A DNA stretch of 64,000 bases from DAIPKP01 sp964545875 (GTDB lineage: Bacteria > Synergistota > Synergistia > Synergistales > Aminiphilaceae), in assembly GCA_964545875.1 (NCBI GenBank), contig CAZJHH010000007.1, positions 62,001 through 126,000 of the forward strand, read 5' to 3'. Below the pieces are notes generated by a model, which worked only from the letters and a program-made list of their open reading frames with translations, had not been told where the DNA came from and did not search any database. The first letter of the stretch is position 1; every line of letters starts with the position of its first letter. Positions 34,557 to 43,080 of the stretch are shown piece after piece. The position numbers and the translations under genes are program-made.

Positions 34557-35930
34557 CTATTCCTTGTTTTTCAAAAGCTCCCGCACTCCATCCCGGAAGG
34601 TGCTGACCTCCGCGCCCTGTTCCGCCGCGATATCTTTGAGAGGCCTTGTGGGATCGCTCTCTTCGGGCCAGCCGGCGGCTTTGAAAAGTTCCGGAGCGGA
34701 AAGTCCGTAGAGAGTCGCCACTTCCGAGGCTGTCATGGAGCCCTTGATCTCCTCGGGGTTGGGTAGTTCCTCTCCCGGAGGTACGGGGCGGACAATTTCC
34801 TGAAGGCCCGGGCCATGTTCTTCGAAGTAGTGGAAGAGCATTTCCCGAAGCTCCTCGTCATGAACTCCGGGGATTTCCTTCACTGAGACATCCCGGGATG
34901 TAGTCGCAGGGAGATGGGTTATTTCGAGAACCTTTTCTTCCGCAAGTCCCACGGTGATGGCGATCTGTTGCAGGCTCATCCAGCCGTAGAGTTTGTCCGC
35001 GGGGTTCGTGGCGGCCACCCGGAGGCTTGAGGATGTGGAAGTCTGCCAGTAGCCGCTGAGTTTTGCGCCGCCGTAGATGCCGAAGAAGATCAGCACTCCC
35101 AGAACTCCCACCGCAAGAACGCTCAGTTTTCGGGATGGAGTGCCGAAGAAGAGAGCCTTTTCCTTGGGGCATGCTTCCACGCACTTGCCGCAGGCGATGC
35201 ACTCCGCGTTGGTTTCCACGGTTTTCTGCTCGGGGTTCAGGCCCACCGGGCAGGCGGGTCCGCAGAGATGGCAGTGCACGCATTCGGTGTCGTTTCGGCG
35301 AACCTTCACGAGCCCCAGCTTCTGGAGCGGGGCCAGAAGAGCCCCCAGGGGGCAGAGGTAGCGGCACCAGAAGCGTTCGATCACCAGAGAGGCCCCGATA
35401 ACCGTTACGAAGAGCACCACGTATCCCCAGGGTTTTTCCACGAACTCTCCCCATCCTGCGGAAAGATGCATCCAGGAGACCCAGGGATCGTAATCCCGCC
35501 ATACCAGGGTGCCCATCTTCCAGGTGAAACCGATGATAAGTACCAATATGACGTACTTGAGGTAGCGCAGAGGCCGGTCCACTGCAGGGGGCAGCTCGCG
35601 CTTGCGGATCTTCAGAAGGCTTCCGAGTTTTGCGGAAGCTTCACCGACGGTTCCCAGAGGGCAGATCCAGCCGCAGAAAACTCTTCCCACCAAAAGCGTT
35701 ATGGCGATAACGCCCGCGAAAAGAACCAGGGCGCTCGGAGCCACCCGCCGGAGCCATGCTCCGGACTGCAGGTATACGTAGAGGCTTTCGAGGCCTCCCA
35801 GGGGACAGAGAGCGTCCACCGCCGGAGCTCCCTCGGGGCCCCCTCCCAGTAGCTGATGCCGGTAGCCTACCCAGGAAATAAAGAGGAGAAAACCGATCTG
35901 TACCGCTCTTCGAATCCATTTTGACGCCAT
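34557..35930 (-). CDS. Membrane polyferredoxin (NapH/YccM-like) with C-terminal helical repeats
   Basis: A 457-aa inner-membrane iron-sulfur protein. Several helices carry the motifs CGWICPLGTVGE and CRYLCPLGALLA of NapH/NosR-type quinol-linked proteins. Two 4Fe-4S sites follow: CVHCHLCGPACPVG and CIACGKCVEACPKE. The last 140 residues form two related helical segments: LQQIAITVGLAEEKVLEITH, and a later one with ASEVATLYGLSAPELFKA and the start of LKDIAAEQGAEV. ATG 35930 or 35936 is the start; RBS AAAGGAG favours 35930. It probably moves electrons between the membrane pool and the two small secreted proteins encoded downstream. Confidence 0.82.
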   Translation of the reverse strand: MASKWIRRAVQIGFLLFISWVGYRHQLLGGGPEGAPAVDALCPLGGLESLYVYLQSGAWLRRVAPSALVLFAGVIAITLLVGRVFCGWICPLGTVGEASAKLGSLLKIRKRELPPAVDRPLRYLKYVILVLIIGFTWKMGTLVWRDYDPWVSWMHLSAGWGEFVEKPWGYVVLFVTVIGASLVIERFWCRYLCPLGALLAPLQKLGLVKVRRNDTECVHCHLCGPACPVGLNPEQKTVETNAECIACGKCVEACPKEKALFFGTPSRKLSVLAVGVLGVLIFFGIYGGAKLSGYWQTSTSSSLRVAATNPADKLYGWMSLQQIAITVGLAEEKVLEITHLPATTSRDVSVKEIPGVHDEELREMLFHYFEEHGPGLQEIVRPVPPGEELPNPEEIKGSMTASEVATLYGLSAPELFKAAGWPEESDPTRPLKDIAAEQGAEVSTFRDGVRELLKNKE

Positions 35931-35962
35931 GCTCATCAACTCCTTTTCTCGTTGTGCTTCAT

Positions 35963-35974
35963 ACCCCTTGTGGT
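35963..35974. promoter_or_regulatory. 12-base element, copy 1 (minus-strand orientation)
   Basis: ACCCCTTGTGGT here is the reverse complement of ACCACAAGGGGT, which recurs at 36191-36202. It lies 33 bases upstream of the polyferredoxin start. Confidence 0.5.
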
Positions 35975-36190
35975 ATTTCCATTCCAATATAACCGAGCCA
36001 TGTAAAGGTGCCTTCAAAAATTTGTGAAGAAGAGTAAAGGAAGGGTTCGGAATGGCGGGGTATGTTCTCGAGGGGCGTCCGCAAATACTCCTGTCATGGT
36101 ACGCCTTTGCGGAAAATCCCTCAAGAGGGAGGGCTCTTTTAGGCAACTAGGTGACTTTTCTCTTGTGGACTTCTGCTGAAATAGGGTATA
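35975..36190. other. Divergent intergenic region between polyferredoxin and EFR1 genes
   Basis: The 322-base gap between starts has the two elements above and possible -10 sequences (TATATT on the minus strand at 35986-35991 and TATAAC on the plus strand). A GC-rich inverted repeat with arms CCGCAAA/TTTGCGG is near 36080-36115. No gene is seen. Confidence 0.45.
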
Positions 36191-36202
36191 ACCACAAGGG
36201 GT
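36191..36202. promoter_or_regulatory. 12-base element, copy 2 (plus-strand orientation)
   Basis: ACCACAAGGGGT, identical to the inverted copy at 35963-35974. It directly follows a TATAAC -10-like sequence (36187-36192) and is 51 bases upstream of the EFR1-type gene. Confidence 0.5.
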
Positions 36203-36252
36203 GTATATCCGTACGTCCGGTCACGAGGGCCGGAAGAAAAGAGGTGAACGAG

Positions 36253-37041
36253 TTGAATTGGTATTATTTTTCCGGAACGGGCAACTCTCTCCATCTGGCG
36301 CGGCAGCTTGCCGCATCTCTGGAAGGTCGGGCATTTTCCATGGCGGAAGAACTCCGGAAGAATACGGTGTTCTGTGAAACGGAAATGCTCGGGCTTGCCT
36401 TTCCTCTCTACTACGGAGGGATTCCCGAAATGGTGGAGCGTTTTGCACGAACCGTGGATCTTTCGAGGGTTCGGTATGTGGTGGCGGTGGTCACCAAGGG
36501 AGGATCTCCGGGAGGACTTGCTCTGGAACAGCTTCGAAGAATTTTCAAAAGCCGGGGAAAGGAACTCAACGCGGGCTTTTACGTCCTTATGCCAGCCAAC
36601 TACATCGCCCTTTATGACGCTCCTTCCGAAGAGCGTCAACAGAAACTTCTTCGAAGAGGAGAGGCCAAGGTGCAGGAGGTGGTGGTAGCTGCCCGGGCAA
36701 AACTCGATTATTGCGAAAAGGAAGCCCTCCTTCCGGGGCTTCTCTGGCGGATCATCTACCGCTTCTGGCGTATACGGCGGTCTAAAAAAAGCAGACTCTT
36801 CCGGGTGGATTCCTCCCGCTGCGTCTCCTGCGGCGCCTGCGTGCGTCTCTGTCCAAGCGACATTATCAGCCTTCAGGAAGGGGAGCCCGTCTGGAAGGAT
36901 GGGTGCCAGGAGTGCATGGCCTGTATTCAGGGATGTCCGCACCAGGCCATTCAGCGGGGAACGAAAACCGAATCCCGCCGGCGGTACCGGCATCCCCTGG
37001 TGACTCTGGAGGATCTCTTCGTGGACGGAAGGGATCGGTAG
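36253..37041 (+). CDS. EFR1-type flavodoxin/ferredoxin fusion
   Basis: A 262-aa protein with an N-terminal flavodoxin-like domain (NWYYFSGTGNSLHLARQLA, FMN phosphate loop) and a C-terminal bacterial ferredoxin domain with two 4Fe-4S motifs: CVSCGACVRLCPSD and CQECMACIQGCPHQA. This is the EFR1 family. A cytosolic electron carrier is likely. TTG at 36253 is preferred because AGAGGTGA lies just upstream and homologues begin at the YYFSGTGNS segment; the longer frame starting at 36151 lacks an RBS. It is divergent from the polyferredoxin operon and shares its promoter element. Confidence 0.88.
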   Translation: MNWYYFSGTGNSLHLARQLAASLEGRAFSMAEELRKNTVFCETEMLGLAFPLYYGGIPEMVERFARTVDLSRVRYVVAVVTKGGSPGGLALEQLRRIFKSRGKELNAGFYVLMPANYIALYDAPSEERQQKLLRRGEAKVQEVVVAARAKLDYCEKEALLPGLLWRIIYRFWRIRRSKKSRLFRVDSSRCVSCGACVRLCPSDIISLQEGEPVWKDGCQECMACIQGCPHQAIQRGTKTESRRRYRHPLVTLEDLFVDGRDR

Positions 37042-37083
37042 TTTCCGAAAAAATCCCGAAGAGTAAGGGAGAAGGAGGCCTTC

Positions 37084-37416
37084 ATGTCTTTTGTGGAGCA
37101 TGCATCGGTGCCCATAAGGGCCCTTTACGGAAGAGAAGAGATGGAACAGCGCATTCTCGCCTGGGGAGGATCTCTCATGCTTTCGGAGGTGAACTTTCCT
37201 GCGGGAGTGGTGTTGGATTCTCATGAGCATCCTCACGAGCAGATAACCTATGTCTGCAAGGGCACCATCCGCTTTACTCTCGGAGAGGAAGAACGGATTC
37301 TCCGGGAGGGAGACAGCGTCTATATATCTCCGGGTGTTCCTCATGCGGTGGAGGTGCTGGAGGATTTTCGGGGAATCGACGTCTTTGCTCCTCCCCGGAA
37401 GGATTTTCTGGAGTAA
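37084..37416 (+). CDS. Small cupin-domain protein
   Basis: A 110-aa single cupin. Motif 1 SHEHPHEQITYVCKG carries two or three His and one Glu metal ligands; motif 2 PGVPHAVEVL has the fourth His. It likely binds a divalent metal and a small ligand. Substrate is unknown. RBS GAAGGAGG precedes the ATG. It follows the EFR1-type gene by 42 bases, probably co-transcribed. Confidence 0.88.
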   Translation: MSFVEHASVPIRALYGREEMEQRILAWGGSLMLSEVNFPAGVVLDSHEHPHEQITYVCKGTIRFTLGEEERILREGDSVYISPGVPHAVEVLEDFRGIDVFAPPRKDFLE

Positions 37417-37583
37417 TTCGAGATTTTCAGAATCTCCGGGAGTTTTTGAGAAAAAAGCCGCTTTCTCCCTTGTCAGAAGAGTTTTTTTGTGGACAATGGA
37501 TGACGGAAGAATGACGCATATCTTGAGGAGGTGAAGAGGAAAGGGCGTGCGACGCTTGGGAATCGCCGACCTTTCCGGAAGCG

Positions 37584-37748
37584 ATGAAAACAAAAACCAT
37601 ACTTCTTCTTGTGGCGGTGGGAGGCATGGCTTTGAGCCTCCTTACCTTTCAGTGGAACCTGGCCACCGTTCGAGGTGTAGGCACGGGTTTTATTCTGGGA
37701 TATCTCGTAAGCCTGCTGGTAGGTATTTTCTCTCCCCGGCGTCGATAG
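37584..37748 (+). CDS. Small two-helix membrane protein
   Basis: A 54-aa open frame starting MKTKTILLLVAVGGMALSLL with two hydrophobic helices separated by QWNLATVRG and ending in basic SPRRR, as in small LapA/DUF1049-like membrane proteins. The RBS just before the ATG is weak (GGAAG with short spacing). An overlapping frame starting GTG 37547 has a better RBS but a non-protein-like sequence. A strong terminator follows at 37781, which argues for a real transcript. Confidence 0.5.
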   Translation: MKTKTILLLVAVGGMALSLLTFQWNLATVRGVGTGFILGYLVSLLVGIFSPRRR

Positions 37749-37780
37749 CCTGAGGAGCTGACTTCCTGCAAGAGCGGACT

Positions 37781-37816
37781 TCCCGGTCCTTCTCGGAGAG
37801 GGACCGGGATTTTATT
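37781..37816 (+). terminator. Intrinsic terminator before tauE-like gene
   Basis: TCCCGGTCC (37781-37789) and GGACCGGGA (37801-37809) form a 9-bp perfect stem followed by TTTTATT. Confidence 0.88.
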
Positions 37817-37839
37817 GTCGAATAAGGGCGGATATTTTT

Positions 37840-38592
37840 ATGACGTATGTTGTTTTCGGAACCATTCTCTGTGCGGGAAGCCTTCTTCAGGGAATGGTGG
37901 GATTCGGATTCGGTCTTTTTTCGGTGCCCCTTCTGGTGTGGGCGGGAGCTCCGCTGAGCGTGGCGGTGGCCACCATGTCCATCTGTTCCTTTTCCCAATC
38001 CCTTCTGGGAAGCTTTACCCTGCGGCGATCCATTCGCTGGAAGGAAGCTCTCTGGGCGAACGGGCTTCGATGGCTTTTCATGCCCCTGGGCATCTGGATA
38101 CTGCTGCATATCGACACTCTCAGCCGGGATCAGATAAAACAGATCATCGGGGCGGTGCTCCTGGGGGTGCTTTTGGTGCGGGTCTGCGTGAAGGTGGCTC
38201 CCCGGGAACACATTCATCCTCTTTGGGGGTGGATCGCCTTCAGTGCCAGCGGCATTCTTAACGGTATGGTGGGCATGGGAGGCCCTCCCCTGGTGCTCTG
38301 GCTTATGGCCCATGGCTGGTCCAACCAGGAGTTTCGAGCCTTTACCCAGATGGTCTTCACTCTGGGCATTCCCTTTCAACTGGCGGTGCTGGCCTGGATG
38401 TCGCCCTCTCCCATTCTGCAGGATATGGGAATGGCGGTTTTCTACATTCCCTTCGTTCTCGGGGCGGGGTTCCTGGGCATTCGCCTGGGAAATCTTTTTT
38501 CCAAAGATCTCCTGCGGCGGACGGCTCTGACCCTGCTCTTCGGCACGTCCTTTCTGGCCATGGCGGAACCCCTCTGGAAAAAAATGTTCTGA
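37840..38592 (+). CDS. TauE/SafE-family anion transporter
   Basis: A 250-aa membrane protein with about eight helices of the TauE/SafE (DUF81) family, exporters or importers of sulfite, sulfoacetate and other organosulfur compounds. The two duplicated motifs are SLLQGMVGFGFGLFSVPLL near residue 16 and NGMVGMGGPPLVLWLMA near 140. Substrate is unknown. AAGGGCGG precedes the ATG. A strong terminator separates it from the small membrane protein, so it is its own unit. Confidence 0.88.
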   Translation: MTYVVFGTILCAGSLLQGMVGFGFGLFSVPLLVWAGAPLSVAVATMSICSFSQSLLGSFTLRRSIRWKEALWANGLRWLFMPLGIWILLHIDTLSRDQIKQIIGAVLLGVLLVRVCVKVAPREHIHPLWGWIAFSASGILNGMVGMGGPPLVLWLMAHGWSNQEFRAFTQMVFTLGIPFQLAVLAWMSPSPILQDMGMAVFYIPFVLGAGFLGIRLGNLFSKDLLRRTALTLLFGTSFLAMAEPLWKKMF

Positions 38593-38623
38593 CCTTCCCG
38601 AAAAAATATATCCAATAAAATTT

Positions 38624-38679
38624 CAATCACCCGGAATCCCCGGAAGAATTCAGATTCTTCCGGGGATTCCGGGTGATTG
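38624..38679. repeat. 56-bp perfect inverted repeat after the TauE/SafE gene
   Basis: 26-bp perfect stem (38624-38649 with 38654-38679) with a TCAG loop. Arms carry AATCACCCGGAATCCCC and its complement. No long T-tail follows on either strand, though A/T-rich bases occur to the left. It may be a terminator or an extragenic palindrome. Confidence 0.85.
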
Positions 38680-38805
38680 GCTGAAAGAAAACCGTTCGGC
38701 ACCCTCTTGAAAAAACCTTTCAAGGCCGGTGTGCCATCATATTTCTTTCGAAAACGAAGGGATTTCGAGGGCGTCTGCATGCCTTACACAAGAGGGTATA
38801 CTATC

Positions 38806-38834
38806 TTGACAATAGACGGTGAAATGGGTAGGGT
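38806..38834 (+). promoter_or_regulatory. Candidate promoter of the peptide ABC operon
   Basis: TTGACA (38806-38811), 17-base spacer, TAGGGT (38829-38834). Predicted leader about 240 nt. Confidence 0.45.
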
Positions 38835-38883
38835 GGAGATGTGACGGCGGAATTGCGCAAAAGTTTTTTCTACATGGTACTCG

Positions 38884-38914
38884 CGCTGTCGAAAAGGTGT
38901 GCTTTTCGACAGCG
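38884..38914 (+). promoter_or_regulatory. Leader hairpin upstream of the peptide ABC operon
   Basis: CGCTGTCGAAAAG (38884-38896) and CTTTTCGACAGCG (38902-38914) form a 13-bp perfect stem with a GTGTG loop, followed by TTCTTTG. It may be an attenuator or an mRNA-protecting hairpin. 38593-39082 contains no gene otherwise. Confidence 0.5.
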
Positions 38915-39082
38915 TTCTTTGAGGGTCTTCATGGAAACTATCGGAAGAAGCCGGAGGCTTTTTCGCTCGCTCTGAAGTTTCGCCGAAGGCATTTTGGGGG
39001 TGCTTCTCGAAAGAATCCGGAGAAGAGGGCGGAAGAGCTCGAAGAAAACTACCGGAACAGCCGAAGAATAAAGGGTGGGTTT

Positions 39083-40033
39083 ATGGGAAGAATACTGGAA
39101 CTCGAAAACGTATCGAAACATTTTCCCCTCCACGGAAATCGAACGGTAAAGGCGGTGGAGGGGGTTTCCATGAATGTAGACCGGGGAGACATCTTCGGCA
39201 TTGCCGGAGAATCGGGATCGGGCAAAACTACCCTGGGACGGGTTATTTTGAGGCTTCTCTCCGCCACGGAAGGAACCATCTCCTACGACGGCCAGGACAT
39301 TACCCGGGTTGATATGGATCGGGAAAAGCGCTTGCGCCGAAAACTGCAGATCGTCTTTCAGGATCCCTACGCATCCCTCCATCCGAGAAAAAAAATCAAG
39401 GACATCATCGGTCAGGGGCTTCGTACCCATGGCCTCGTATCGAGGGAGTGGGAAATGGTGACCAAGGTGGGAGAGCTCCTCGCTCTGGTGGGCATGAACG
39501 AACAACACCTGTATCGCTATCCCCACGAGCTTTCGGGAGGGCAGCGCCAGAGAGTGGCCATCGCCCGGGCGCTCATCCTCGATCCGGAGCTGGTGGTGCT
39601 CGACGAGCCCACCTCGTCTCTGGATGTTTCGGTGCAGGCGGAGGTGCTCAAGCTGTTGCAGCGCCTTCGGGACGAGCTGCGTCTTACCTATCTCTTCATC
39701 ACGCACGACCTTGCGGTGGTGCGGCTTTTTACGGAGAAGCTCGCCATTCTCTACCTGGGCAGAATCATGGAGATCGGCAGAACCGGAGAGATTTTTCAAA
39801 AACCCCTTCATCCGTATACGGAAGCCCTCATATCGGTAACTCCCAAGCTGGACCCTTCCAAAAGAGGAGACAAAATCGTTCTCAAAGGTGAAATTCCAAG
39901 CCCCATCGACCCCCCTCGGGGATGTCCCTTTCATACCCGTTGTTTCAAAAAAATAGGTGCGATCTGCGAAAATGAGCCCCCGGAGCTGAAAAGCCTGGAA
40001 AAGGGGCATCTCGTAGCCTGTCATCTCTATTGA
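39083..40033 (+). CDS. dppF: Peptide ABC transporter ATP-binding protein (DppF/OppF type)
   Basis: A 316-aa ABC ATPase powering peptide import. Walker A GESGSGKTTLG (residue near 45), Q-loop IVFQDPYASLHPR, signature LSGGQRQRVAIARAL and Walker B LVVLDEPTSSLD are intact. The C-terminus has the oligopeptide/dipeptide (oligo_HPY) extension with GCPFHTRC and CENEPPEL, which can bind an Fe-S cluster. The start is ATG 39083 behind AAAGGGTGGG. A longer in-frame open frame upstream overlaps the leader and lacks an RBS. It is the first gene of the operon, unlike the usual last-gene position. Confidence 0.9.
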   Translation: MGRILELENVSKHFPLHGNRTVKAVEGVSMNVDRGDIFGIAGESGSGKTTLGRVILRLLSATEGTISYDGQDITRVDMDREKRLRRKLQIVFQDPYASLHPRKKIKDIIGQGLRTHGLVSREWEMVTKVGELLALVGMNEQHLYRYPHELSGGQRQRVAIARALILDPELVVLDEPTSSLDVSVQAEVLKLLQRLRDELRLTYLFITHDLAVVRLFTEKLAILYLGRIMEIGRTGEIFQKPLHPYTEALISVTPKLDPSKRGDKIVLKGEIPSPIDPPRGCPFHTRCFKKIGAICENEPPELKSLEKGHLVACHLY

Positions 40034-40092
40034 TCTGCCGGCCCGGGATCCCTTCGGCTTTGTCAAAACACGTATCGAAAGAGGTGTTTCCT

Positions 40093-41205
40093 GTGAAAGC
40101 TCACGCGAAAATAGTCGGCATCGAACTCTACAAGGCGGATTTCGAGCTTGCGGAGCCCTTCGTTACCTCCCTTGCCAGAATCACCATGGCTCATAACGTT
40201 ATCGTGCGTATTTACGAGAGCGGAGGCATGTACGGTACCGGGGAGGCCCGTCCCAATCCTCCGGTGACGGGAGAAACCCAGAAGGCAGCCCTTGCGGCGG
40301 GAGAGGAGATGGCTCCCAGACTTCTGGGGCACCCCGCCTGGGATATCGAAGGAGCGGTGCGCATACTCGACAAGGGACTGCTCAAGAACAGCGCCTTGAA
40401 GAGCGCCTTCGACATCGCCCTCTACGACCTTCTGGGAAAGATGGCAGATCTTCCTCTCTTCGCGCTTCTCGGAGGAGGACGGCGCACGGTCTATACGGAT
40501 AACACCGTGAGCCTCGGCCCTCCCGGGGAGATGGTGGAAAAAGCCCTGGCCTGCAAAAGAGAAGGATTCAGGGCCGTCAAGGTAAAGCTGGGAAGCACCT
40601 TCGAGGAGGATCTTTTCCGGATGGAGCAGATCCGCAAGGCCCTGGGCCCCGATACGGCCCTCCGAATCGACGCCAACCAGGGATGGGATCGAAAGACCGC
40701 CCTTCGAGTGCTCCAGGCCCTGGAGCCTCTCGGGGTGGAGTATTGCGAGCAACCCGTGGTTCACTGGGATTACGAGGGCCTGCGCTGGATCCGGGATCGT
40801 ACCCGGATTCCCATCATGGCGGACGAATCGGTCTTCGGCCCCCAGGACGCCTTTCGCCTCGCCTCGGGAGGGTGCTGTGACTATCTCAACATCAAGTTCG
40901 CCAAAACCGGAGGTATTCACGGAGCTCTCAAGGTGAACGCCGTGGCGGAGGCCTGCGGCATGCCCTGCATGGTGGGATGTATGACCGAATCCAGGCTTCC
41001 CCTCACTGCGGCGGCACATTTCGTTTCGGCCCGTCCCAACGTTCGTTTCGCCGACCTCGACGGGCACCTGCCCATGAAGGAAGATCCGGTGATCGGAGGG
41101 GCGTCCTACGATGGCGGGGCCATATCCCTGCCGGAGCTTCCCGGGCATGGAGGGGATTATAAAGCGGATTTTCTCGCCCGGTGTCCCCGAATTCGAGTGG
41201 AGTAG
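40093..41205 (+). CDS. Dipeptide epimerase (L-Ala-D/L-Glu epimerase-like, enolase superfamily)
   Basis: A 370-aa member of the muconate-lactonizing/enolase group. Capping domain at the N-terminus, then AVKVKLGSTFEED (catalytic Lys pair), RIDANQGWDRKTAL (metal Asp), CEQPVVHWD (metal Glu), IMADESVFGPQDA (metal Asp) and NIKFAKTGGIHGAL (second catalytic Lys). This Lys-x-Lys plus Lys arrangement is that of dipeptide epimerases. Substrate preference is uncertain, though L-Ala-D-Glu from murein is the best guess because of the peptide ABC context. GTG 40093 with RBS AAAGAGGTG; the overlapping ATG 40030 is unlikely. Confidence 0.88.
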   Translation: MKAHAKIVGIELYKADFELAEPFVTSLARITMAHNVIVRIYESGGMYGTGEARPNPPVTGETQKAALAAGEEMAPRLLGHPAWDIEGAVRILDKGLLKNSALKSAFDIALYDLLGKMADLPLFALLGGGRRTVYTDNTVSLGPPGEMVEKALACKREGFRAVKVKLGSTFEEDLFRMEQIRKALGPDTALRIDANQGWDRKTALRVLQALEPLGVEYCEQPVVHWDYEGLRWIRDRTRIPIMADESVFGPQDAFRLASGGCCDYLNIKFAKTGGIHGALKVNAVAEACGMPCMVGCMTESRLPLTAAAHFVSARPNVRFADLDGHLPMKEDPVIGGASYDGGAISLPELPGHGGDYKADFLARCPRIRVE

Positions 41206-41344
41206 CCTCCCCTGTCTCTTCCGGGTTTTTCCCGTAAAACTCTGCAAAGACCCGGCGGGCATGGGCGGAGATGCTGGGGGGTGCCGAAAACGCTTTCGGA
41301 TGCCCCGGATATATGTACACCATAATCTAAAGGAGGTAGGTAGA

Positions 41345-42904
41345 ATGCAACGCTGGAAACGTTTGTTGGTACTGGGACTCTTTGGCCTCATGGTAGTCAT
41401 GGTTGCCGCGGGAGGGGCTGCGGCTCAGAAGCCCCTTCTCATCGGCATGAATACCGGAGCCATCGTGACTCTGGATCCTGCGGCATGTTACGAAGTGGAA
41501 GGACACTGGCTGCTGGCCAACGTCTACGACAGCCTGGTGAAGTTCAAGGCGGGCTCTGCCAGCGAAATCGAGCCCTGCCTTGCCACGGAGTGGAACGTGG
41601 ACGGCAAGACTCTGGAGCTCACCCTCCGGGAGGGTGTGAAGTTCTCCAACGGCGACCTTATGGAGCCCGAAGACGTGGTTTATTCCCTCAAGCGGGTGGT
41701 TGCTCTGGGAGCTTCTCCCTCCTGGATTCTCACCCAGTTCGGCGTTACCGAGGATAGCATCAGTGCCGAGGGGAACGTTCTCAAGATCGAGATGGACGAA
41801 CCCTATTCTCCCCAGCTCGTCATGTCCTGTATGACCTACATCTCCGGGGTGATGCAGAAGAAAACCATCCTGGCAAACGAGAAGGACGGCGACATGGGAG
41901 CGGATTATCTCGACCGCACCTCCATTGGCACGGGGCCTTACTACCTCGAAAGCTGGACGAGAAACGAGCGGATCGTGCTCAAGGCGAACCCTCACTACTG
42001 GGGAGACAAGCCGAAGATCGATGCCATTATGTTGCTCGACATCCCGGAATCCTCGAGCCAGCTTTTGCAGCTCAAGCGGGGAACCATCGACATCGCCTGG
42101 AACCTGGAATATGACCAGATTCCCGAAGTGCAGGTCGCCAAGGGATTGAGCACCACCACCACCCCCATGTTCAAGATGATCTATCTCGGCATGAACGGGG
42201 TTATCGAGCCCTTGAACAACGTCAAGGTGCGTCAGGCCATCAAGTCCGCCATCGATACCGCCGGACTGGTCCAGGCCGTAGGAGGGGGCGTGAAGGAGCT
42301 TCACAGCTTCATCCCCGAGGGAATGTTCGCCCATTACGACGGAGATCCCTTCCCCTACAACCCTGAGAGAGCCAAGGAGCTCCTTGCGGAAGCGGGATTC
42401 CCCGATGGAGTGGACATCAACCTTCTCATTCCCGACTTCCTCGCCACCGCGGGTACCGTGGTAAAGGCCAATCTCGATGCGGTGGGCATCAGAACGAACC
42501 TCCAGACCATCGCCTACACCACCCTTCTCGGCAAGTACCGGGAACAGGGTATCGAAGTGGTTATGGCCCGGTGGGGAGCGGATTACGGAGATCCCGACGC
42601 CATGGCGAAACCCTTCGCTCACTGCCGGACCACGGGCCCCGATGCGAAGATCAAGCAGCTCGCCTGGCGGAACGCCTACGCCAATCCGGAACTGACGGAT
42701 CTGGTGGAAGAGGCTCAGTTCGTTCAGGATCCGGAAACCCGTAAGAACATGTACGTGGAAATTCAGAAAAAATGGCAGGAAGAAGGGCCCTTCGAGATTC
42801 TTTATCAGTTCTCCGGCCAGGTGGGTCTGCGGGATGCGGTGAAGAACTTCCATCTCAGCCCTCTCACGGAAACCCGTCTGGAGTTCGTGGAAATCGCCGA
42901 ATAG
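41345..42904 (+). CDS. dppA: Peptide ABC transporter substrate-binding protein (DppA/OppA type)
   Basis: A 519-aa SBP_bac_5 protein with a Sec signal (LLVLGLFGLMVVMVAAGG, cleavage after AAA). No lipobox Cys is present. The mature part has TWLNVDGKT-like strands: EWNVDGKTLELTLREGVKF, then SIGTGPYYLESW and KANPHYWGDKPKIDAIML, all hallmarks of the family. It binds peptides or other small solutes in the periplasm. A strong RBS AAAGGAGGT precedes ATG 41345. It lies between epimerase and permease genes. Confidence 0.93.
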   Translation: MQRWKRLLVLGLFGLMVVMVAAGGAAAQKPLLIGMNTGAIVTLDPAACYEVEGHWLLANVYDSLVKFKAGSASEIEPCLATEWNVDGKTLELTLREGVKFSNGDLMEPEDVVYSLKRVVALGASPSWILTQFGVTEDSISAEGNVLKIEMDEPYSPQLVMSCMTYISGVMQKKTILANEKDGDMGADYLDRTSIGTGPYYLESWTRNERIVLKANPHYWGDKPKIDAIMLLDIPESSSQLLQLKRGTIDIAWNLEYDQIPEVQVAKGLSTTTTPMFKMIYLGMNGVIEPLNNVKVRQAIKSAIDTAGLVQAVGGGVKELHSFIPEGMFAHYDGDPFPYNPERAKELLAEAGFPDGVDINLLIPDFLATAGTVVKANLDAVGIRTNLQTIAYTTLLGKYREQGIEVVMARWGADYGDPDAMAKPFAHCRTTGPDAKIKQLAWRNAYANPELTDLVEEAQFVQDPETRKNMYVEIQKKWQEEGPFEILYQFSGQVGLRDAVKNFHLSPLTETRLEFVEIAE

Positions 42905-43080
42905 CTTCAGCGGCACACGCGGTACGAAAAGGCGCGAGGCTCCCCCGGCTTTCATTTTCACGTTTTGCCGGGGGAGCGTGCTCAGTGCGGAGAAGAGACG
43001 GAAGGGGCTGCCTTCCGGAACCCTTCGTGAGGGCGAGGCGTTCTTGCGAAAAACTTTAGAAAACCCACGAGGAATAATCC

